DNA from: an uncultured Catenibacillus sp.
GTDB taxonomy: Bacteria; Bacillota; Clostridia; Lachnospirales; Lachnospiraceae
DNA length: 64,000 nt
Direction: 5' to 3'
NCBI GenBank assembly: GCA_934339005.1
Contig: CAKRHR010000010.1
Coordinates: forward strand, 12,958-76,957
Of the stretch, positions 56,598 to 64,000 are shown in pieces. The notes beneath the pieces were generated by a model. It was not told the DNA's origin and ran no database searches. It saw only the letters and a program-made list of their open reading frames with translations. The translations under genes and the position numbers were made by a program. Position 1 is the stretch's first letter; each line of letters starts with the position of its first letter.

Positions 56598-59102
56598 TTA
56601 AGTAATCAGATATTTTCCTTGCATCTGAATTTCAATAAACCGCACCTCCAGCGGTTCCAATGTGGTCTTGATGGTCAGTTGTCCATTTTCAACCATCTTA
56701 GTATATGTATACAATCCCGGCATGCTGTGAGCTTTAAGTATTTCTGTGGCTTCCTCATTCATATCCTCCGGTGCGCCCATCTGCACCCATGTATCAAAGC
56801 TTGACCCCTGCGACTGATTAATAAAATATTCACTGACACACGCCCCTGCCCCATCCGGCAGATGATTCAGCGTGATATGAAAACTCAATCGTCTGCGCAT
56901 GGAAAATGGGGTGTATCGGCTGACCGATGTCATGTCAAACAACTCACCACTGGCATAAAGTTTGTTATAATGCTCGTAATTATAAAGTGCTATCTGCACC
57001 GCATGCTTTGTGCGGGTAATAAACCAGCCTTTACCCCGGCTAATGCACGTATCGCCAAGTCTGGCAAGATATTTAAACATATAAAACGGTGCTTTCGGAA
57101 CGCCATTATAAGTAAACATTCCCAAGCCACCGTGAAACAAATGATTTGGAATTTGCTGTTCCAATATAAAATCACTCATCGACCAGTAACCAAAGGAATT
57201 CAGACGGTCATAATTTTCCAGCAGATTTTTCGCCAGATAACACGATTTAAAACATGTATCATTAATTAAATTACGATGGTTCACGGTCAGATTCCATTCT
57301 GTCATGTACACCGGCATGATTTTGCCAAAATACGTCGGTAATTCCTCATAAATCGCATCCAGAAATTCTGAAAATGCATTTTCATTTGTATTTAACAGAT
57401 TTGGCCTGATTTCAGTTGAACCAACCTGGATATTTAACTGCTCAATCGTATCATCATAATAATGAAGATTAATAAAATCAGGGATGCAGCCTGTTTCCCT
57501 GCAATATTTTAAAAATGCCATATCCCACCGTCTTGGTGTTTCTGCGCCACAAAGCATAATAGACGGTGTGCCAAATCTGAATTCTGAATCAATGGATTTT
57601 ACTGTTTCGTAAGTACGTCTGTAAAATTCAAAAAAGTCCTCATCTTCATAAAATCCAAACATATCCGGCGATGTATCCGGCTCATTCCAGACACAAAACA
57701 GCCACTGCTTCACTTCTTCCAGAGAATATCTGCCGATATAATGCTCAATTGTCTCACGTACCATCATACACCAAAAATCCATATTATTTGGCGGACTGGT
57801 GTTATATTTCAGATAGAAATTGGTTTTATTCAGGTCAGTCGCCAGCTTTTCCGGCATAAAAGAAAGCTGCAAAAGCGGCATCAAACCAATGCTTCGCAGA
57901 AAATCCATCGCTTTATCCAGCATAATAAAACTCAGGTAAGGCTTGCCATTCCGGTCAATATTAAACAACTGCATGTCATCGCAAAACATACCATGAAACT
58001 TGATATATTTGTAGTGTATCTCATTTTGCAGGCGTCTAAGCATTTCCTGAATATCTGCATTTAAAATATCTCTGGCAGTACCCACACAGCACACCATTTT
58101 ATTATAGTGTTTTAACGCAGTTCCCGCTTGCAACACATCCGCTGTCACATAAGTTGTATCCGTCTGCGGTTCCAAATGCTCAAAAGCCTTTGACTGGTCG
58201 TATTTTAAATAATCTGCCAGATTGGCCAGTGACGCAAAAGTAGATACGGAAAAATAATTAATACCCTGCTTAATGTCCATCCCTTCCGGTTTTAACTTGT
58301 ACTGTTTTCGGTAATTGCTTGGCAGTTCATGATATTTATCTTTAAACAATGCCACAAATGAACGCACATCCGAAAAGCCATTATGTTCAGCAATTTCTGT
58401 CACCGATTCATCACTCGTCAGCAATTCGTTGACCGCATATTCCAAACGGATCGCATTATAATAATCCGTAAAACTCGTTCCAAAATGCTGTGTGAAAAAT
58501 CTGGAAAGATACGCAGTAGACAGATGCTCACTCTCTGCAAGCTGCGCCAGCGTAATGCCCTCCCGAAAATGATTGAGGATGTAATCCCGTATACTTTGCA
58601 GACGTTCCAGATGCTTTTTGGAATTTGACATGCCCGATGTATGCTCCGCCGCAAAATGCTGACTTAATTCACTGATGAGTAAAGATAACAGTGATAATGT
58701 ATACAATTTATTTTCCTGCTCAGCATTATCCTTAATCAGACGCGCCAGTAAAAACCGCAGATAATTGTATTTTTCATCATGTGTTCTGCCAACTGAACAA
58801 CAATCAAACCACATATTTGCGTATTCTTTGAAAAAGTCTGATTTTGTGAGGTTAATCTGAAATGCCGCAAGTTCGCTGTCTTTTGCGTAAAGCTCATGCA
58901 GCGCATTGCTGTTAATCACGATGACATCCTCCGGTTTAAGCTGCATTGTTGTATCATCTACCGTAATCGTCACTTCACCTGATAACACAAACAGAATCTC
59001 AATACTCGTATGCCAATGTTTGGAGCTTGAACCGATATGCTGAATAAAAATCTTTAAAGGAATTTCAGATGAAAACGAAATAATCTCATGTATGTTATCC
59101 AT
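56598..59102 (-). CDS. AraC-type regulator fused to a GH39 glycoside hydrolase domain
   Basis: The 834-aa protein has an N-terminal cupin-like sensor domain (about 20-115), then a two-part AraC HTH at about 180-275: LAQLAESEHLSTAYLSRFFTQHFGTSFTDYYN, and IAEHNGFSDVRSFVALFKDKYHELPSNYRKQY. From about 285 to 830 it has a GH39 beta-xylosidase-type barrel. The acid/base Glu474 is in WNEPD and the nucleophile candidate Glu602 is in MTEWN, so both catalytic glutamates are kept. It probably recognises a xylose-containing glycan and regulates the divergent sugar-binding gene. It has no signal peptide. Confidence 0.92.
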   Translation of the reverse strand: MDNIHEIISFSSEIPLKIFIQHIGSSSKHWHTSIEILFVLSGEVTITVDDTTMQLKPEDVIVINSNALHELYAKDSELAAFQINLTKSDFFKEYANMWFDCCSVGRTHDEKYNYLRFLLARLIKDNAEQENKLYTLSLLSLLISELSQHFAAEHTSGMSNSKKHLERLQSIRDYILNHFREGITLAQLAESEHLSTAYLSRFFTQHFGTSFTDYYNAIRLEYAVNELLTSDESVTEIAEHNGFSDVRSFVALFKDKYHELPSNYRKQYKLKPEGMDIKQGINYFSVSTFASLANLADYLKYDQSKAFEHLEPQTDTTYVTADVLQAGTALKHYNKMVCCVGTARDILNADIQEMLRRLQNEIHYKYIKFHGMFCDDMQLFNIDRNGKPYLSFIMLDKAMDFLRSIGLMPLLQLSFMPEKLATDLNKTNFYLKYNTSPPNNMDFWCMMVRETIEHYIGRYSLEEVKQWLFCVWNEPDTSPDMFGFYEDEDFFEFYRRTYETVKSIDSEFRFGTPSIMLCGAETPRRWDMAFLKYCRETGCIPDFINLHYYDDTIEQLNIQVGSTEIRPNLLNTNENAFSEFLDAIYEELPTYFGKIMPVYMTEWNLTVNHRNLINDTCFKSCYLAKNLLENYDRLNSFGYWSMSDFILEQQIPNHLFHGGLGMFTYNGVPKAPFYMFKYLARLGDTCISRGKGWFITRTKHAVQIALYNYEHYNKLYASGELFDMTSVSRYTPFSMRRRLSFHITLNHLPDGAGACVSEYFINQSQGSSFDTWVQMGAPEDMNEEATEILKAHSMPGLYTYTKMVENGQLTIKTTLEPLEVRFIEIQMQGKYLIT

Positions 59103-59461
59103 AGGTAAACCTCCCGACTGTCGTTTTTTACTATATTTTACTTTATTATAGCATGATTTTGCTCTTATTCACATTAAAAATGTAAATTTACAGTCCTATA
59201 TTATAAAAACCTCTATAATATTTTCTTACATACTCATTTTGATGACCTTCTTTTATGATTTAGAATTTCTTCACATACAACTTAGACAAAAAATTGCATA
59301 AAAGAAGCAATTCAATGCCGTTTTTTACCAAATACAACTATGCTATAATCCTATCATAAAGTTTAAATGATATGAAATACATGCATATCTATTCACAATA
59401 TGCTGTATTTCACCAATTCAAAGCACGACATACAATTGTGTATTCAATGAGGAGGATTATT
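59103..59461. promoter_or_regulatory. Divergent control region, AraC-GH39 and sugar-binding gene
   Basis: This 359-bp AT-rich region separates the AraC-GH39 gene from the rightward substrate-binding gene. A consensus TATAAT (59344-59349) has no good -35 (TTTTTT), which suggests the promoter needs an activator, as an AraC-type protein would provide. No gene of its own is seen. Confidence 0.5.
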
Positions 59462-61069
59462 ATGGAAAAGAGATGTTTATCTTTATTACTTGCCGGTGTA
59501 TTGGGTGTATCATTACTGGCAGGCTGCGGCAACGCTGAATCCGGTTCAGGTAACGCTGCAGATGACAAACAGACAACAGGCACTGAAGCAGCCGCTGACA
59601 CCGGCGATGATGAAGATGCAGAAGACGAGGATATGGAAATTACAGATATTAATCTGTATGCACTGGCACTTGGCGAAACAGACGGTGTTGCAGAAGTTCA
59701 GGATGCAGTCAATGAAATTTCTGAAAAAGAAATCGGTGTTCATGTCAACCTGAATCTGATGGATGCCGGCTCATTCATGCAGCAGATTGGCCTGATGCTT
59801 GCAGGCGGTGAAAGCGTGGATTTACTTCAAGTTACACCACTTGGCAGTGTTGCATTTAACGCATGCCAGTCACAGAATCAGCTCATGGAAATTTCTGATT
59901 TGTTAAATGAATATGCACCTGACCTGGTAGATACAGTCGGTGACTATCTTAAAGGTATGGAAGTTGAAGGCGGATTATACGGCGTTCCTGGTTACCGTCT
60001 GTTAAACTCTAACATGTACATTTACATGCGTGCAGATGTCCTTGATGAGCTTGACCTTCGTGCAGAAGCTGAAGCTGCTGACAGTTGGAGTGACATCGAT
60101 GCAATTTTTAAAAAAGTTTACGCAGCGCAGGATTCTCTGCCTGAAGACATGAAGACAACATGTATGATTTCAAATACTGGTTCAACAGGTGATGTCATCA
60201 CAGTAGAACCTGCCCTTGCAGGTAACGATGACTGGAGTAAAGCCAAAGGTTACGATACACTTGGCGATTCTTACTACATCGTTGGTGTAGATGACAGTTC
60301 AGATACAGTATTTAGCTGGTATGAATCCGAAGATTTCCAGAATGAAATCAAGATTGTTCAAGACTGGTACGATAAAGGCTATGTTTACAAAGATGCCGCA
60401 ACATCTGAAGAAACAGGCGATAACAACATCAAAAACGGTATTGCATTTGCAAACGTTGCATTCAGTGAACCGGGTGTTGAATCTTCAAAACAGGCAGCTA
60501 CAGGTTATGACCTTGTTTGCCGTCAGATTTCCTCAGGTCCTGTTACAACAGGTTCCGCAAGAAGCTGGGGCTGGGCAGTACCTGTTACATCCAGCGAACC
60601 GGAAGCTGCTGCTAAATTTATGAACTTAATGTACACAAATGCAGATATCGAAAACCTTCTGACATGGGGTATTGAAGGTCGCGATTACGAACTTAACGAA
60701 GCCGGTGAAGCTGTCAGACTTGACGGTGCTACATACACAAGTGGTGATTTCCTCTGGGGCAATCAGTTCCTTGCTTATCCTGCACAGGGTCAGGGTTCTG
60801 ATTTCAGAGCTACATCTTTAGCAGAGATGGAAAGCGCCGGTATTTCAAAATACTATGGCTGCTCAGTTAATGTTGATTCCATCAGCAACGAACTGACATC
60901 TATCAACAACGTCATCAGCACATACTACGCAAGACTTGTCAGCGGCAGCACAACTGATTTAGATGCTGATTATCAGGAATTTATTGATAACTTAAAAGCA
61001 GCAAATGTTGATAAGGTTGTTGAAACATATCAGACAGCGCTGGATGCATGGCTTGCAGAGCAGAACTAA
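59462..61069 (+). CDS. Extracellular sugar-binding lipoprotein of ABC transporter
   Basis: The 535-aa protein begins MEKRCLSLLLAGVLGVSLLAGCGNAE, with the lipobox LLAGC and Cys22. An acidic Asp/Glu-rich linker follows at about 30-60, then a solute-binding fold of the YtcQ/LplA group: VEGGLYGVPGYRLLNSNMYIYMRADVLDEL, and a C-terminal DUF3502-type segment with YQEFIDNLKAANVDKVVETYQTALDAWLAEQ. It should capture oligosaccharides for ABC import. ATG 59462 follows GAGGAGGATTATT. No permease or ATPase gene lies next to it in the window; GH3 follows instead. Confidence 0.92.
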   Translation: MEKRCLSLLLAGVLGVSLLAGCGNAESGSGNAADDKQTTGTEAAADTGDDEDAEDEDMEITDINLYALALGETDGVAEVQDAVNEISEKEIGVHVNLNLMDAGSFMQQIGLMLAGGESVDLLQVTPLGSVAFNACQSQNQLMEISDLLNEYAPDLVDTVGDYLKGMEVEGGLYGVPGYRLLNSNMYIYMRADVLDELDLRAEAEAADSWSDIDAIFKKVYAAQDSLPEDMKTTCMISNTGSTGDVITVEPALAGNDDWSKAKGYDTLGDSYYIVGVDDSSDTVFSWYESEDFQNEIKIVQDWYDKGYVYKDAATSEETGDNNIKNGIAFANVAFSEPGVESSKQAATGYDLVCRQISSGPVTTGSARSWGWAVPVTSSEPEAAAKFMNLMYTNADIENLLTWGIEGRDYELNEAGEAVRLDGATYTSGDFLWGNQFLAYPAQGQGSDFRATSLAEMESAGISKYYGCSVNVDSISNELTSINNVISTYYARLVSGSTTDLDADYQEFIDNLKAANVDKVVETYQTALDAWLAEQN

Positions 61070-61184
61070 AAGATATACAATATTAAAACATACAAAATCA
61101 TTCAGTTTACAAAAATTAAGTATTTCAGAAGCTGACAGATACAAAATATTGATGAAGCTGAAATAAAAATCATAATATATGTGA

Positions 61185-61216
61185 GGGGGTCAAGGGTTTT
61201 TAATACTTTTGACCCC
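61185..61216 (+). other. Intercistronic stem-loop between binding protein and GH3
   Basis: GGGGGTCAAG (from 61185) pairs with CTTTTGACCCCC (ends 61216), with one bulge. No T-run follows, so it is more likely an mRNA stabiliser or partial attenuator that gives more of the binding protein. Confidence 0.6.
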
Positions 61217-61249
61217 CGACCTCTATAAAAACTCAGGAGTATAACAACT

Positions 61250-63511
61250 ATGGAAAAGAAATGGCATAAAATTAAACAGGACGGCTACATTCTGATTGTG
61301 AATGAAGGCGGTAAAAATATCGCATATTCCCCAAATTCCGGTGTCAAAATTCTGGAAGTTGACGGATATGCTTTCAAAGATTTAAATGGCAATGGCGTCT
61401 TGGATCCTTATGAGGACTGGCGTCTGCCTCTGGAAGAACGTGTTGCAGATTTAGCCTCACGCATGACCATTGAACAGATTGCAGGTCTGATGCTTTACAG
61501 TACGCACCAGACCGTCACCAGACCGGATTCCGGCGATACATTTAACCAGCGTTTTGCAGGCACATATGACGGTAAACCTTTTGATTTGGAAAACGGCGAT
61601 ATTTCGGACCTCAGCGACCAGCAAAAGGATTTTCTTAAAAATGATAAAGTCCGCCACATTTTACTGACAACTGTGGAATCTGCCAAAATCGCTGCCAAAT
61701 GGAATAATAACATTCAGGAATTTTGCGAAGGCACAGAGCTTGGTATTCCTGCCAATATCAGTTCTGACCCGCGCCACGGCGCTGCCTCAAACGGCGAGTT
61801 TTTTGTGGGCGCTAAAGGTATGATTTCACAATGGCCATCTGAACTTGGCCTTGCTGCAACATTTGACCCCGATCTTGTGGAAATCTTCGGTCACATCATG
61901 GCAAGAGAATACAGAGGTCTTGGTATCACCACAGCACTCTCCCCTCAGATTGACTTAGCTACAGAACCGCGCTGGAACCGTTATAATGGTACTTTCGGTG
62001 AGGACAGCCAATTGGCTGCAGATATGGCAAGAGCCTATGTAGACGGCGCACAGACAACTGCAGACAGCATGGATGGCTGGGGTCGTGACAGTGTGAATGT
62101 CATGGCAAAGCACTGGCCGGGCGGCGGTACCGGTGAAGGCGGACGCGATGCACATTTTTCTTACGGAAAATATGCCGTTTATCCGGGCAACAATCAGGCT
62201 GAACATCTGAAACCATTTGTGGAGGGCGCATTCAATCTTAAAGGCAAGACAGGTACCGTGTCTTCTGTGATGCCGTATTATACGATTTCTTATAATTACG
62301 ACCAGAAATACGGTGAAAATGTCGGAAACGGCTTCAGCAAATACATTATTAACGACCTGCTCAGAGAAAAATATCACTTTGACGGCGTCGTATGTTCCGA
62401 CTGGGGTATCGTGGAAACATGTTCTTCTGATTACATTATTTCCGGTATGAACTGGGGTGTTGATCATCTGTCTGTAGCAGAACGCCACTACAAAGCACTG
62501 ATGGCAGGTATCGACCAGTTTGGCGGCACCAATGAAATGCCGCCGATTGTGACAGCTTATGAAATGGGCTGCGCCGCTTACGGCGAAAAGGCAATGCGTG
62601 AGCGTATGGAACTTTCTGCCCGCAGACTGCTGCGCAATATGTTCCGTCCGGGCTTATTTGAAAATCCATATATCGATGCTAAAGAAAGTACCGAAGTTGT
62701 CGGTTGTCCTGAATATATGCAGGCCGGTTATGAAGCACAAAAAAAATCCATCGTTATGCTGAAAAATAAAGACAATCTCCTGCCACTGAAAAAGGGCATT
62801 AAAGTCTACATTCCAGACTGCCCGGACACATGGCTTTACGGCATGCCGGCACTCTTTACAGATGACCTCCGCATACCAGGACATCCATGGCTTGAAGAAG
62901 CCCTCGTCAACCGTTACACAACCCTGGTGAAAACACCAGAGGAAGCTGATGCTGCGATTGTCTTTATGGAAAATCCGCATCCAATGATTCCGGGCTACAA
63001 CCATGAAGAAGGTTACGTGCCGATTTCCCTGCAGTATCGCCCATATACTGCCAAAACTGGACGCGAACACAGTATTGCCAGCGGTGACCCATTTAACTAT
63101 GAGCATCCGGACCGCTCATATCTTGGAAAGACAAACACGACCGCCAATGAAAGCCATCTTGATGTCCTTGAAGCCACAAAAGCTGCTATGGGCAATAAAC
63201 CAGTCATTGCAGTCGTTGATGTCACAGCACCGATGATTTTTAGTGAAGTTGAGCCAAAATCTGATGCCATTTTAATTGGATTTGAACTTCAGAAACAGGC
63301 TTATCTTGATATGATTTTCGGTGAGGATGAACCATCCGGCCTGCTGCCATTCCAGATGCCAGCCAACATGGAAACCGTGGAAACACAGCTTGAAGACGTC
63401 CCAAGAGATTGTCTGTGCTACACTGATGAATGTGAGCATACTTATGATTTTGCTTATGGTATGAATTTTTCTGGTGTGATTGAGGATGACAGGGTGGAGA
63501 AATACAGATAA
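61250..63511 (+). CDS. Glycoside hydrolase family 3 beta-glucosidase/xylosidase
   Basis: The 753-aa enzyme has an N-terminal calcium-type segment (FKDLNGNGVLDPYEDWRLPLEERVADL), a GH3 TIM barrel with KHWPGGG and the nucleophile Asp384 in VVCSDWGI, and a C-terminal alpha/beta sandwich (KSIVMLKNKDNLLPLKKG ... GLLPFQMP). No signal peptide is present, so it degrades imported oligosaccharides in the cytoplasm. ATG follows CTCAGGAGTATAACAACT. Likely in the same glycan pathway as the AraC-GH39 regulator and binding protein. Confidence 0.93.
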   Translation: MEKKWHKIKQDGYILIVNEGGKNIAYSPNSGVKILEVDGYAFKDLNGNGVLDPYEDWRLPLEERVADLASRMTIEQIAGLMLYSTHQTVTRPDSGDTFNQRFAGTYDGKPFDLENGDISDLSDQQKDFLKNDKVRHILLTTVESAKIAAKWNNNIQEFCEGTELGIPANISSDPRHGAASNGEFFVGAKGMISQWPSELGLAATFDPDLVEIFGHIMAREYRGLGITTALSPQIDLATEPRWNRYNGTFGEDSQLAADMARAYVDGAQTTADSMDGWGRDSVNVMAKHWPGGGTGEGGRDAHFSYGKYAVYPGNNQAEHLKPFVEGAFNLKGKTGTVSSVMPYYTISYNYDQKYGENVGNGFSKYIINDLLREKYHFDGVVCSDWGIVETCSSDYIISGMNWGVDHLSVAERHYKALMAGIDQFGGTNEMPPIVTAYEMGCAAYGEKAMRERMELSARRLLRNMFRPGLFENPYIDAKESTEVVGCPEYMQAGYEAQKKSIVMLKNKDNLLPLKKGIKVYIPDCPDTWLYGMPALFTDDLRIPGHPWLEEALVNRYTTLVKTPEEADAAIVFMENPHPMIPGYNHEEGYVPISLQYRPYTAKTGREHSIASGDPFNYEHPDRSYLGKTNTTANESHLDVLEATKAAMGNKPVIAVVDVTAPMIFSEVEPKSDAILIGFELQKQAYLDMIFGEDEPSGLLPFQMPANMETVETQLEDVPRDCLCYTDECEHTYDFAYGMNFSGVIEDDRVEKYR

Positions 63512-63546
63512 GAAGCCTTTATTAATAGCTTTTTACTTATTGATCA

Positions 63547-64000
63547 GAGACCGTTTCAAGTTTTGTGTAAACGTTAAAAACTGATATAAGATTTGTGAAT
63601 AGTTACAAACGGGCAGAGCCGATTTTCCGGATTCTGCCCATATCTGCATTATACAGGAGTTTTTGGGCATGTCAATAAAACCTGCCTAAAACAAGCTGTT
63701 TTTACAGGTTGCGTCCGATTAGACGTTCTTCAAAATAGATTTCCAGCTGGGAATGGATCTGCCCCCAGTCCTGCCTGTGTCCGGTCCATTTTTTCGTGAT
63801 ATCCATAGTTGCCAGATACAGCATTTTTAAAAGGCTGTCATCTGACGGAAAAACTGTCTTGCTTTTGGTCACTTTCCGAAGCTGACGGTTGAATCCTTCA
63901 ATGGCATTTGTGGTATAAATCAAACGTCTTACTGCCTCCGGATATTTGAAATAAGTGGACAGGGTTGCCCAGTTATCATGCCAGGATTTATAGATTTTCG
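63547..64000 (-). mobile_element. IS256-family insertion sequence (partial, runs off right edge)
   Basis: A candidate terminal repeat GAGACCGTTTCAAGTTTTGT (extending to 63571) marks the left end 36 bp after the GH3 stop codon. The transposase 3' end lies inward at 63702. A terminator-like hairpin GGGCAGA/TCTGCCC (63611-63639) lies between. The other end and target duplication lie beyond the window, so the boundary is provisional. Confidence 0.7.
63702..64000 (-). CDS. IS256-family (Mutator-type) transposase, C-terminal part
   Basis: The reading frame is open from the window edge to the stop at 63702 and encodes the last 98 residues. WHDNWATLSTYFKYPEAVRRLIYTTNAIEGFNRQLRKVTKSK is the conserved C-terminal block of IS256/Mutator transposases, with the final catalytic Glu in NAIEGFN. 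The tail ends QLEIYFEERLIGRNL, a normal family end. The N-terminal part is not in the window. Confidence 0.95.
   Translation of the reverse strand, partial: KIYKSWHDNWATLSTYFKYPEAVRRLIYTTNAIEGFNRQLRKVTKSKTVFPSDDSLLKMLYLATMDITKKWTGHRQDWGQIHSQLEIYFEERLIGRNL

Overview
The window looks like chromosome from a low-GC gut Firmicute, most likely a Lachnospiraceae-type Clostridium relative. This is an inference from base composition, strong AGGAGG-type ribosome binding sites, sortase and SipW surface machinery, a Rpn-family nuclease pair and LacZ/GH3/GH39 glycan enzymes. No 16S gene or species marker is present.

Region 1 (1-9.5 kb). A truncated zinc-ribbon gene is followed by a tRNA-Lys(CTT). Integrated in this tRNA is a compact prophage of about 8.7 kb, bounded by perfect 111-bp direct repeats (711-821 and 9379-9489). 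It reads as a filamentous (inovirus-type) phage. The leftward genes run in Ff-like order: small early genes, a candidate ssDNA-binding protein, a long acidic coiled-coil membrane protein, a small membrane protein, a 54-aa major coat protein, a terminator, a pIII-like tip protein, a pVI-like membrane protein, a Zot/pI ATPase, a hairpin-rich non-coding gap, a replication initiator and a tyrosine integrase. A perfect leftward sigma-A promoter carries a palindromic operator in its spacer. The repressor and a membrane-anchored NERD-domain protein are transcribed rightward.

Region 2 (9.5-22 kb). Two Rpn/PD-(D/E)XK paralogs flank an Fe-S aldo/keto reductase and share a 424-bp identical tract. Next come a lipoprotein, trmB, a cluster of lipid kinase, DEDD exonuclease and phosphoribosyltransferase-like genes, a large sortase-anchored surface protein, and a LuxR-type response regulator whose phosphoacceptor Asp is Asn.

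Region 3 (22-27.6 kb). A transglutaminase-like lipoprotein precedes a small type IV pilus-like operon: a PilC/GspF protein, four small membrane or pseudopilin-like proteins and a PilT-type ATPase.

Region 4 (27.7-45.9 kb). A leftward surface-fibre locus contains two small membrane proteins, a 1733-aa VWA adhesin with LPSTG, an LPSTG major pilin, two class C sortases, a pilin-like protein, two SipW-type secreted proteins, an RPKTG-anchored protein, a MucBP-like surface protein, a SipW-type signal peptidase and a LepB-type signal peptidase. Divergent from it are a degenerate GGDEF membrane protein, an ECF sigma factor and a probable membrane anti-sigma factor, which are the natural candidates for its regulators.

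Region 5 (46-64 kb). This holds a patatin-like phospholipase, LacZ, an HD hydrolase, a hybrid histidine kinase, a hemoglobin-interacting-domain surface protein with a DtxR-like palindrome upstream, an AraC-GH39 fusion regulator, a sugar-binding lipoprotein, a GH3 glycosidase and the end of an IS256-family element that runs off the right edge. A 40-bp palindromic repeat occurs three times in the window (9618, 15711, 45995).
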